The notes below the pieces were generated by a model, which was not told where the DNA came from, made no database searches, and saw only the letters and a program-made list of their open reading frames with translations. A stretch of 64,000 bases of DNA, taken from Desarmillaria ectypa. Its lineage: Eukaryota; Basidiomycota; Agaricomycetes; Agaricales; Physalacriaceae. Below, piece after piece: positions 12,195-23,156 of the stretch (its first letter is position 1; every line of letters starts with the position of its first letter). The translations under genes were made by a program, and so were the position numbers. The stretch covers positions 1,550,001 through 1,614,000 of the forward strand of contig JAUDYN010000010.1 in the NCBI GenBank assembly GCA_030407005.1. Reading direction: 5' to 3'.

Positions 12195-14450
12195 TCAAAA
12201 ATCATCCTCTATCACAGTTACAGTTGCCATCGTAGGGACGACTGGCATAGGAGAATGCATATTAGAACGTTTTTTGACCTTCTCTCGCATCCTCTCTAAG
12301 CGCTTAGCTTCCCTCTCTCGCTGCTCTCTCCGCTCCTGCCTTCCCTTCTCAATCCAAGTGTTAATGTCATCCACAGCCTGCCTAGGTTGTTTCTTATGAG
12401 CTAGCAGGTATCCCTGTAACTCGGCCGTGGAGAATTCATCAGAGGGAATCTGATCCGCGAAGTTCCTAGCATATTGTTCTATTGAATCCCCCTTCTCGAC
12501 CATGATGCCAAGGTCCGGTAAGCGGCTTTCAGGGAAAAACCGAGAATAAAGTGCTTCAGCCTGCTCACGAGTCGCGAGGCTGTAGGGAACCTTCCTGTCG
12601 ATACGCCCGGGCCGAAGGAGAGCGGCATCGAGTCGGTCAATGTAATTTGTCTGTGTGATTTTGTAGCAGAGCATTAGATGCCTGTCACCAACCGGAAAAG
12701 GGTACTTTGAGGGAACTTACCGTAGCGAAAAACAATTTGCCTTCCTCGCTACCTACGCCGTCGATGACGTTCAACAATCCAGAAAGCGTGACGAGGGATC
12801 GTCGATGGTGTGGAGGCTGGGAGTAAAGGTCGTATGCGATGTATTGATTATGCAAGAGGTCCTCTTCTCGATCTTCGCGGGACGGGAAGGCACAATCGAT
12901 ATCTTCAATTAGAAATATTGAATGTTTGGGCACGGCTGAGGCCGCGCGTTGAAGGAATGAGTCATCCACGCTGTTTTTCACCGTCAGATGCTTCGGATCC
13001 AAAGGACCATACGCTGGAGGTAAGACCACATACTAGTTTGACGCTAATGAAAGCGAGTATATCTCGAATCCCAATTCGCCTGCCTAAAGAAATGATGATG
13101 ATAAGATAAGGATGTCTTTAGCCAAGTATAGGCGTGCAGCTTCACCAATGCGTAAATGGTCGAACCTGGATCAGCATCAGCATCAGAATATGTATTAAGA
13201 GATCTGCAAACGGTGCTACATACTCTTTCCGGTTCCCGGGGGCCCGTAAAGCAGGATGCCCATCCGATGCGGGATTCCAGCCTTGTTGTACCATTGCTCC
13301 GAGTCGATGAACTCCCGCGCGTCTTGTATGAGCGATTGTAAAACACCTTCCCGCAGAACGATAGATTCCAAGGGGCGCTTAGGCTTCCGCTTTACGTCAG
13401 CCCACATACCACCTCTCCCGTAGTTGTGCCCCATCTGAACACGAGATTAGCGCTGAATAAATGTAACACGGGAGACGGGCGGCTACCACCATGGCTTCTG
13501 TAGAATGGACAATGACATTGGGCTTGCTGACGTTGATATATCGACGCCGTGCCTCTTCCACGAGTCTCGAGAGGATGCTCATGTCCATTGTATACACACT
13601 GTGGGGATCAATAAATTCTGCGCCTTGGTAGAGAGAGCCCGACTCACGTTATATAGATCGTACCACCACCACTTGGAGGTCCGCCTGCGGTACGGTTGCC
13701 AGTAAAAAAACCAGGTGTACGCTTGATTTCCAACCAGTAACCTTCCCATCGGAATAGTTGGGGGTTAGCATATTCGGGCACATATTCTGCGTTTCCTTGT
13801 ATACTTTCAGGCCCTGTTTCGATGGACCACTCGCGCTTCGAGCTTTTCGCAGTTACACGGAAATCCCGAGACCGTTTCCAGACTTTTTCTTGCGTCTATT
13901 CCAAATGTAAGCGGCATTCTACAGGAAGAATATGAATCCGTTCTTGTGATAAACGGGGGAAGGTGATTCCGTCGAAACTGAAGTATACGTTGGATCAACT
14001 CAGGGATCGAACTGGTTCCAAAATGTATACGTTCGTACGGGATTCGCTTGACTATCAAGCCCTCGGCAGGACAAAAACAGAAATTATTTCGTACCAGAAA
14101 ATGAACAATCCACTCATAGGTAGGATCCCCTTGGTCAAACCTGGCCGTTATGGAATATTCTGAAACATATTGAGAACAGATTTAATGCTTTGCGAAATGA
14201 AGGACTCACGAAACCGAACACGCTCCATGAGCCACTGGCACAGTCTGCGCCCGGTTTCAATTATAGACCCCAACGCCAGTAGCCTGAAGCTGTCCCAAAT
14301 GTATGAATGTTTGGTGAACAATGCCCCTAGACCGAAGAGCGACGAGAATCCTATTAAATGATTGACCCAGGATGGTCCAGCTGACAAGTTCCTACCCGCC
14401 TGGGTGTATTCCATCGAGGGAGGAGCTGAATACATGACCATGGGGTCCAT
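12195..14450 (-). CDS. Bcs1-type AAA ATPase
   Basis: Bcs1-like AAA protein; yeast Bcs1 sits in the mitochondrial inner membrane and moves the Rieske protein into complex III. The N-terminus (MDPMVMYSAPPSME) precedes one hydrophobic segment (about NHLIGFSSLFGLGALF), then the BCS1_N region with SITARFDQGDPTYEWIVHFL. The AAA domain has Walker A GPPGTGKS, Walker B SIFLIEDIDCAF, and LLRPGRIDRKV. A charged Arg/Glu-rich helix (about RQERREQREREAKRLERM) closes the protein. Introns are recognised after VRF, after WIVHFL, after TIYIT, near VIVHSTEAM, inside the Walker A serine, after TIYAL, after SLASN and after KLFFAT. Basidiomycetes often carry several Bcs1-like paralogs, so this need not be the true Rieske chaperone. 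Start ATG 14450 chosen as the first Met before the membrane segment. Confidence 0.85.
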
Positions 14451-16962
14451 GGTAGGCTTTGAGGGAGAAGGATCAGGAAGGGAAATTTGAGTCCAACTTG
14501 CTCGGCCGCTCTAATATACCAGCGAGACGCCATCAATACGTCAACGTATACCAATGTAGCCGCCACGAGGCTCTCCACGAGTCACGGGCAGGATAATATA
14601 TTTCTGAGTCCTAATTCCGTGAATGACTCGTTTTCAATATGTTTTGTGGCTGATATCCAATCTAGGATCTCTATCTCTTCATCAGGTTGATATCAATGAT
14701 TATGTCTACGCGGAACCGAGAAAACTACATAAGTAGAATCGCCGCTACTCCGAAGGACATATACTTACTCTGGTGACTGAATCGAGAGATGATAATGACA
14801 TTCGTGAATGGGCTTCGAATCTGAGTCCATCCAGTGTGACCGTGATTCATACCGGCGCTCGGGCTTCTATGTTTTATCGAGATGTGCTAGGCGCTCGAGT
14901 TTGCTTGAAATGCTGCCTCAAGTGAGATAGTTGTGAATGCACGAATGGACATGATGGTAAGAAAAGAGATGTATATGGAAGCCGCCGGCAGGCGATAATC
15001 AGCCGGACCGGATCATTATTATTCCACTCGAAAGTTAACCCATAGGAGAAGAGTGGAGATCTAAGAAGACAGGGAAGGGTGACTTGAGACCGTCATGGGA
15101 GAGAGAGACTGTGGAAGATATTTGCCACTATTTACTCATGTGCTCCGTAGTCACTCCATAATGACGTCGTCGCCTTCTTAGTAGCTCTATGTTCTCGAAA
15201 CATAAACTGGTTATTGGAGAGGCAGCTGGTCTGAAAAAATACTGATTCATGCGATAGGTATCTTAATAACAGTGCACTAGTCGTATCAAGACGAGTCCAA
15301 TGAACCTTTGAACTGTACTTCCTAATGGGCACCTTGGCCATTTTTAATAACCACTAAAGGGTCCGAGACATTGAGTTGCGCTGGGAATGGGTATATCACT
15401 CACTTTGAATACAGCTGGCTTCAAGAACCTCCCCGCAGGGCATACACTGCTTCGGTGACAACCGTGGTGACTACCCAAAGTACTTTGCAAGACACGTTTT
15501 TGCTCACTCCCCCCGAGGACCGTACCACCAACAGGCCTTATTGAGCACAAACGTGCATTCAGCGATGTCGTATTTTCATCTGTAATCAATTCGTGACTTA
15601 ATAAACCCCACGATACGTCTTGTGAATCTGGAGCCTACAGAGCTCCATGCAATCACCGACTTCATCTAGCTGAGTGTCGAACACCAAGGCACCTAAGAGA
15701 GTTCGCAAATTTGTTCATGCCGGTAACAGCACCGGGAAAAAACCTGGTGGGAGGCGCCTCGCTCTCTCGGCAGTATCCTCAATTAGTTTATGATGACGGT
15801 CCGCGGAAAAGTATTACTGGAGTTTGACGTAGGTACAAGATGAAGGCAATCCTGCCGCTTACGTCTGTGAAGCGTCGAGTATAATGATCAGAGTATATGC
15901 AAGACGGGCACGAACATCCGTAATGCATGGCTAATGAAAATTTCGATTGTCATCGAGATGAGCCTAGAAACCAGAATGGTAACGATCTCTCAGCAACCCC
16001 GAGGAGAGGGCGCTTACCATCGGGGTTAATGCTACCTATATCATTGCACATGCCGCCATGCAAGAGGGCTTAATTGAACGAAGTTCAAGGGAGTGATATC
16101 ATATGTTTGTAGTACGATGCCAGGATTGAGTCATAATTTCAGTCAATCTCTTATCAGCACACGCCATAGACGCTTGTACACTAGCATTCCATTGAATAGA
16201 AGACTTAGAGAAGTGATATGCCCGCATCGAAGTGTTCCTGGATGAAGAGTAAATTTTAGCACTGTGTCCAATGTGATGATGTGAGAACTACTCACAGACC
16301 ATATGCTATTACTCCGCTTGCTATCATTGCGGCCGATATCCGGTTAGCTGTAGGAGGTCTGATTGCTGCCGCACCATGGGCCGTGGCCGGTAAACGAACC
16401 GATGTTGCTCCTGCAGGTGTATTCACGCTCTCACTGTTAGCGAGAATACCACAGCAACAAGTTCATTTGTCGAATACAGTCCTCGAATTTGTCTGACATG
16501 GAGGAAGTCAGAAAGGACCGGCCAACGGACAACACGTTTTCGTTTGTGCAAAACTCAAGTCCAATGCTAATTTCACTAAACTAATGATCAATTAGACGAC
16601 GTTTGGCAAACCGGACTGAATGACTCACATGGTGCATTAATACATTTTGCCATGATCACAAAGCAAGTATCTTTCGAGACATGTATAACCTAAAGGCGAG
16701 ACACCGGCTCGAAGATTCACCGTAGATTTGATACGGAATCACTGCATTTTCTGATGCACTAAGACGCCGACAACCTGAAAAGCACTATCGCAGCTGAGTC
16801 TATCGTACATTCGTTTAACAAAAGCCGCCACAGTCTGTCAGACTGAGGTAAAGAAATGAGAATAGCCAGGTTTCATTACACCTACCGCAAAAGAGTAAAC
16901 ATAAGCGTTCGGACTCAGATGCATAACCCACCGAAATGGCTATGACTACCGCGGCACCGTAA
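14451..16962. other. Gene-poor stretch
   Basis: About 2.5 kb without a reading frame that chains through plausible introns or shows a known domain. Only short overlapping ORFs are present. No repeat structure was seen until the MITE-like element. Confidence 0.4.
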
Positions 16963-16967
16963 TTTGA

Positions 16968-17165
16968 GTATCTTTACCCATAAGTATACAGAAAATATAC
17001 AAAATTTATTTTTGTTATTTTTGCAGAGAATAATATACATATTTAAAACTTTTAAACCGGATTTTGTTAAATTTGCATAAAACAGTAAAGATTAACCAGT
17101 ATTTTTTTAATGAAAAAACCTGTGAAGAAACTTTGTATATTTTCTGTGTTCACAAGTAAAAATAC
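16968..17165. mobile_element. MITE-like element with 5-bp target duplication
   Basis: A 198-bp AT-rich element. The left end begins GTATCTTTAC and contains ACAGAAAATATACAAA. The right end, read on the minus strand, begins GTATTTTTAC and contains the same ACAGAAAATATACAAA, making imperfect terminal inverted repeats of about 34-36 bp. The element is flanked by identical TTTGA at 16,963-16,967 and 17,166-17,170, which looks like a target-site duplication. No coding capacity. The superfamily is not assigned; 5 bp does not match the usual TA, TTAA or 8-bp groups. Confidence 0.65.
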
Positions 17166-17899
17166 TTTGATTCTTGTCCCGGGCCAGTTTGCAACATGCA
17201 AGTCAAATTCGCCGTGAGCAACACGCTGAAGCACACGGTTGCTGACCGATTACAACTTTCTTCTTCGTTCCTATTCAATTCGCCGCAGTTAATCTGCTCT
17301 TGCAGCCTCACGGCAGCGAAACAAGGAGCGCATGATGCCGCTTCCGATATTGGGACCGAGTTGCAAGCGGTAGCAGGTTTTCAAATAAATCGTCGAAAGA
17401 AAATGGCAGAAGATGATAATTCCAACTGATCATTCCTTTCCCTGTTTCTATATCTGCAGTAGCCGAAAGTCTACTGCACCATAGTGGCGCATCCGTCGTC
17501 ACGTTGATGAAACGGGAATGAGCAAGAAATGAGGGTACTTTGTAAAGTAAATTCGCGTCTTGCTACGCGATCGTCGGGTAAGCTGACTTGGAAAGTAGAG
17601 GTCAATAAAATGCAAGTGCTGAGACGATATTGCGTTCCGCACCAGAACGCCATCCAGGCATGAACAAGCGGTCCACGAACTTCGAAAGGCAGTGTAAGAA
17701 CTTCGAAGAAGTCATTCGCTCAGTCCGAAAGTCCGAAATGATCACGAGACCCTCCGGATTTAAGGCCGGGCTCAGCACTCGTTGCGTGTATTCAGGGCTA
17801 CTAATGTACTTGTTATTACAGGGTAGTGCCGTCGTATGTAGTAGAGAGGACACGTATCGCAAGAAGACAAAACACATGGAGACATGAAAGGAAATTTGG

Positions 17900-19450
17900 A
17901 ACAAGGGGCAAAAGGTACAGTGGCATTGGCTGCTCTCAGCGAGCTTCTTGTTCTCATTTTTCTTCTTCTTCGAAGCTGAAGCCGTACTGCTGTGGTTTGG
18001 GATCGGCACACCATTGACAGTCGCCTGCTCCCCATCGTAAAGATGAACTGCACCACCGGAGAAATCGGTGGCAAATATCGTAATAGTACTTCCTTCCGGT
18101 GCAGCCTTCCCAGCGCTGAATGCTTGGACTGCCGCTTTCTTCATCTTATGATACTGGCAGTCTAAGAAGAAAATATGTTAGAACTTCTGAAAGGGACTTC
18201 ATAAACTGGAAAGACATATCAGGCTTGTGCCTCTTCCAATCATCTTTTTGACATGCTTGACTGCAGTACAAGACCTAGAGGACGTTCGACGTATTAACCT
18301 ATAACATAGGAAGACCAAATAGCCTACCAAATGACATGATAAGCACCACTGGAATTCTGCAGCACGGGTCTCTTTCAGTGTACAAGAGGGCTTTCCATAT
18401 TTCTTAAAAAGTCGCTCCTTTGGCATCAGGATGCTCATTGGCCCAATTCCAGACATCATCTTTCATCCACAAGTCTTGCACCAGTCAAAGATAATCATGA
18501 GCAACTTTTGGCCCGTTCTAGTCTCGCGCACTGGTGTTCAATTGCTCTACAAAAACCGTGGTCCCAACAGAAGAGAGACGAAGTACAGCAAGTACTTACC
18601 AGGGTATTTGATTCTACCCAGAACCTTGACCATTACGTGAGGGTTGGCCTTGGACGCGATCCTCAGATATTGGCGGGATTCCTCACAATCACCCCAGAGC
18701 TTAAACGCCGCAAGGGCTGCAGCATAAGACATGGAACACGGACTGAGGTCCACCTCTTTCTCGACTTCTGGAGAGAATAATTTGGGTTCCGGGGCTTTGA
18801 ACGCAGTACCGCCGCGGTAGGGAGGGACATAGACCTGACGGTCCACAAGTAAATCCTCCATCCAGAGACGGGCGAAGTACAACGCGTCTGAATAGCACTC
18901 GAGGCGACAAAGAGGCCCAAGCCAAGTACACTGATTCAGATTGTCTCCAGGACAAAGACGAAGCATCTCTGTGACGGTCTCACTGATAATGCATCAAAAT
19001 CGCGTATGCTGTAGATAAATAAAAATAAAAATAAAAAGAGTTCACGCAGACGACTTGTAGTTTCCACTGTCAAAGAACATGCGTACTTGTGCTTGCAAAA
19101 CGCGTATCGAGGATATCCCCAAACCTGCCGACGTGAAGGCCGTTATCGTCAAAGCAGTGAGAACCGAGACACGTTTTGAGCAATTTTTGGCCTTGAAATG
19201 TGTAAGACGACGCGTCGGCACAGTGAAAATCAACGCACCATTCTCGGCCGCAGTAGCTAGCACATCCAATCTGGACTCCCAGTGAGCCATAAGGAACGAA
19301 GTTTCAACAAAGGCATCCAAATCGTTGTAATCTTATATTGCTTTCAGTAGATACGGGGCCGCCTCGTTTGGCTTTCTTTTACGACAGAGCTCTGCGCCAA
19401 TTTCGTAGCGAAAAAAGCGTTTTGGAATAGGCAGAAGAGACAAAAGGAAG
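17900..19450 (-). pseudogene. MYND-type zinc finger protein, broken
   Basis: Pieces of a common Agaricomycete MYND family are in order on the minus strand: RFFRYEIGAELCRKRKPNEA (19.4 kb), DYNDLDAFVETSFLMAHWES, the conserved block MLRLCPGDNLNQCTWLGPL...AALAAFKLWGDCEESRQYLR, then DDVWNWANEHPDAKG, then the finger ETRAAEFQWCLSCHL plus LYCSQACQKDDWKRHKP, and a tail CQYHKMKKAAVQAF. Three lesions are visible: an in-frame TAA at 19,333-19,335 inside a conserved stretch, a one-base shift after HPDAKGA (near 18,410), and a donor reading ATATGT where GTATGT is needed between HKP and DCQYHK. Some of these could be sequencing errors or unusual splicing. Boundaries are approximate. Confidence 0.6.
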
Positions 19451-20192
19451 CGCTTATTTGCGCTGTGATACGGCTAATACTACTCTGCCTCCTGCAAGGA
19501 TCGCTCAATTCCAACCTTGCGATTCATGCTTGGTGAGAGTCCGTTGGGATGGTGAAAGGAAAGACGCGAAATTTCCAATTATGTTACTAGAGCGTGACTT
19601 GCACGTGGGGATAGGTGGCCCAGGGTGGCTGTGTCATCTTGCAGTATCTATCCTCCATTAATGCTTTTCTGGCTCACTCATTGTTTCACTGGACTCAGCC
19701 AACAGTTTTCCCATATATTGGATCACCGACTTACCGTTAGGATGGATATCTGGTGGAGTATCTGACAAACAAGTTATTCTTTTTCGAGAAGTAACAGAGG
19801 GGAGGTCGTTACTACGTATCTGACCCAGTCTCTGATTTGCCCTTGGACTTAGCTTCACTTAATTTGAAGTTATGTTGGACTAAGACACACCGCTCTGCAC
19901 GACCTCTGCTGCAAGATTACTTGCCGCCACAGTTATCGTCGATCTTGAGCTCGCAGCTGGGGCTATACCTGTAATATTACTCTGCTCATTTCTTCCATTC
20001 GTTTCAGGTTCAATCATTTTTAATTTCGGGCCCGCTAACGTCTGCAATGTAGAAGGCTCGTATGTTACCTCCAACGCCACAGCCATTGAAGGCGAGGGGA
20101 AAGAAGCGAGGGGCAAACAAAGGTCAATCCAGGAAGGCAAAGATACAGTGACGAAATATCGTAAGTAATGTACATGGCATATATGGAGAATA
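19451..20192. other. Intergenic
   Basis: No supported gene. Short ORFs on both strands without domains. The upstream end of the broken MYND gene may reach into the first part. Confidence 0.35.
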
Positions 20193-20940
20193 TTAACCTC
20201 CTGCGTCTGCAGTGTGTGTTTCGGACCCGATTGTCGGACCTGTATTAATCGTAATCGATGGTGATCTCTCTGAGTCCACCCGGGGTATGAGCGTCGACTC
20301 AATCTCGACGTATTTGGGTGGACTGCCAGCCTTATCGTAAGCCGGGAGAGCGTCCTTGTCGCTCTGGCCCTCCTGAAGAGGCCCCGCTGCCCGCGTGCGC
20401 GCCGGAGGGTGATAAGCCACCGGTATGTCAGATAATCGAGGTAGCGTGTATCTTGGTGAAGAAACGGGGTATCCGCGAGCAGGAGACGCAGGTCTATGGG
20501 ACCTAAAGAAATGCGACACGGGTATTTGACGTGCTCTCAACTGCATCATTCTGTAGAGAGAGTAAGGAGGTTGGTGGAATGAAAACCGGTATGAATGCAC
20601 CTCCGTGATATTATGGACAAGATGACAAGGCAGACCAAAGTGACAAAAAGCCATTCCAAAGTCGACTTGCGGACGATGGTTTGAGTTGTTGACTGGGAGT
20701 GACTATTGATGATGAGCGTACCTTTGCAGCGCCATTGGTCGCCTCCGCAGCTGCGGTAGTAACGGTAGAGGTCGGGCCGGAGGTGTTTTGCCGAATAGCA
20801 ATCATGGCATCCTCTTCCTTCGAGGGCAACGTTATTATATGTACAGAGAAATCCCTCTGGGATGGCGTGTTGACGCTCGTGCCTAAAACACCTGTAGGTA
20901 AGAAGACGAATGTGACTTCGAGCCCCGCGGCCGTGTGAAT
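20193..20940 (-). CDS. Putative single-pass membrane protein with PPxY-like cytosolic tail
   Basis: The minus strand encodes an extracellular-type stretch (VTFVFLPTGVLGT...PSKEEDAMIAIRQNTSG), then a Ser/Thr/Ala-rich stalk (TSTVTTAAAEATNGAA), then one membrane helix (LEWLFVTLVCLVILSII). After an intron (20551-20600) comes a cytosolic tail rich in Pro and Tyr with LPAYDKAGSPPKYVEIES, ending TADAGG. This layout is common in basidiomycete cell-surface proteins of unknown role. The stalk and helix lie in different frames; joining them needs a 29-nt intron (20693-20721), shorter than any other here, or a frameshift. No signal peptide or start could be fixed, because the uS19 gene begins on the other strand just beyond. 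Confidence 0.45.
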
Positions 20941-21022
20941 TCGGAAAATTCAATCCATATCGGGAAACGCGGGTACCTGCTGACATACCCGGCGGGACAA
21001 ACATTTTGCATTCTTTTCCCTC

Positions 21023-21474
21023 ATGCGACCGACGCTTAGCCTCCTCAAGGGAAGATCTGCTTGGAAAGGTGCATCGTTCTTGCTTAGTTTCTCATATTTT
21101 CTTTGCTGATTGTGTGTGTTAGGTCCGTATTTTGTGGCATTTTCCAACCTCAAAGAAGCTTCCCAACGCAATGTCGCGATAAAGACTCAAGCTCGTGCAT
21201 GCACGATTCTGCCCAACTTTGTTGGGTGAGTTTTTTGGGGACTATATATTGAGAATTTGCCAACATATGTACACAGGATCCGCTTTCTCGTTCATAACGG
21301 CAAACAGTATCTACCCGTGCTAGTGACGCAGGACATGGTGGGACACAAGCTTGGCGAGTTCTCGCACACGAGGAAGAACAATCCGACAAAGTGAGTTACT
21401 TGTGATGTTCACATTAACGCTAACCTTACGTTTGGTGTAGACAAAAGATGACGAAAGAATCCAAGAGACGGTGA
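21023..21474 (+). CDS. RSM19: Mitochondrial small-subunit ribosomal protein uS19
   Basis: Component of the head of the mitochondrial ribosomal small subunit. Four exons (21023-21068, 21123-21225, 21277-21390, 21441-21474) give 98 aa. Diagnostic residues: [17 protein letters not shown] near the N-terminus (S19 RSxWKGPF motif), [20 protein letters not shown], and [20 protein letters not shown], followed by a basic tail (KMTKESKRR). Length and the [10 protein letters not shown] motif match bacterial/organellar S19 rather than cytosolic uS19 (Rps15). The start is the only ATG before the WKGP motif. The gene is head-to-head with the membrane-protein reading frame on the minus strand. Confidence 0.93.
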
Positions 21475-23156
21475 CAGGTCGACACTGTACGATGTCTTTA
21501 TACACTGCAATTCATTTTTCTTCAAGCTTTCATCTCCGTCCTCATCGCATGAAGAGTGCAACATTTCTCTCGCGAATACTATCTACCGCCTTCCGAGCCT
21601 ATGAACATACCGAATATGCATTTCAAGATGAACGTTCAACATCCTCCATGGTTTTATCTTAGCTTCCGAGCGGAGAAACATTTTCCCTTACTCGTCCGGA
21701 GCGCTATCAGACTGGTCGAGTGTCCTAGGAACGTTCCGCCCAGTTTCATGAGTACCGCAGGGGCAGCTGGGCTTGAGAAGTGCAGGGTTTGCGTCATTCT
21801 CCCATAATATTATGTGTTCTGAGGGGAACTGGCTACTAGCCTTTTTATAGTAACAATACTGTCCAAAATTACCATAAGCCTTTCCAAGATTATCTCACTT
21901 GTACGTTCACTCTAATGCTATTTTTCTTTAAGAGTCGACTAAACTAAGGCCATCTTTCTTTGGCAGCCTCCAAGGGCGTACACGGTACTTGTACGCCGAC
22001 AATTAAGCCAGCCAACAAGCCAGAGTATGTTCAGGTATGTTCTTGCTACTTCACTCAATCAAGCCGCCGCCAACATTTCTCTAGATACGTGATTTGGGAA
22101 GACGCCTCATATCATGACCTTCTTCTATGCTCCTACATATTGCGTTAACTCAGTCCAACACGTGGTGTCACTCTGCCCATTCGTCTTGTCACTTCCCCAA
22201 ATCCTTCGCTCTAGAATTTTGGGTCTATCAAGGGGCGGCACACATTATTTATATCTCGACAAACCCTTCCGACTATATGCAAGAGGCGTGGTGAGTGAAA
22301 CTGTCGTACGCTTCGAACGTCTTGTTCTGATCCACTTCTTTCACCATCTCTTTTTCCGCGGAGAATGGAATAGTATGTACTCCGTTCTTCTGGCCGAAGT
22401 TCGGGAGGGATATCGATACCGTCGCCTGTGCCGACGGGTTGAACGGTTCTGGTCTGAGTCGGTATTCTAAAATAATCAGCGGAGTTCCTCCAGCCGTTGC
22501 GTCAGATAGCCTCCCACCCATCTCTTCATTAGATGCAAGTCTGACCGAGGTATAGCTGGATTGCGGCTCCTGGCATGCCTGTGAAAATCAATCATCGTAT
22601 TTGGCCGGATGTACGTACCCCCGAAAAATTTGAAGTGTGGCGTTTCTCTATGATTGAAATGTCGAACGGCGAATTCATTCTTCGATTCATAATTAGAGGA
22701 GAAATGATTGTTGCCACTGAAGGAATCCCTTATGGAACTCCATTGACGGCCCTGTCTCTTTGAAGGCAACTCTACCACGAACAATCCGGACATGAGACCA
22801 TAATTAAGCGTGGAATACTGGTCAAGAGACAATTATCATTATGTACAGACGTTCGAAGAGAACTTTGGTGTAAAACGAAGAGGAGTTACCTAGGTGATGG
22901 CATGCACGGATCTATCCGGACCTTACCGCCGTCAATCCCATTGCCAAACAAAGACCTCCTTGTCCTCCTCGCCATCTCAGAAAGCGCCCAAACATATTTC
23001 CTCGTCGTTGCGGACAAGCACAGTGACGACGACGACGATTGTCGTACGGCCTTGACGACTAGGCGCTTTTCTTCTGCTAGCATCAACTTTTGCTGGCATT
23101 GAATAAGCAGCGCCATACAGGACCCTGTATCAAGATCTTACAACCAATCCAGTAGC
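21475..23156. other. Gene-poor stretch upstream of the PAK gene
   Basis: ORFs up to about 118 codons on both strands (for example minus 22,476-22,832) show no domain, and I could not chain them. The final part should hold the PAK promoter and 5' UTR. Confidence 0.35.
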
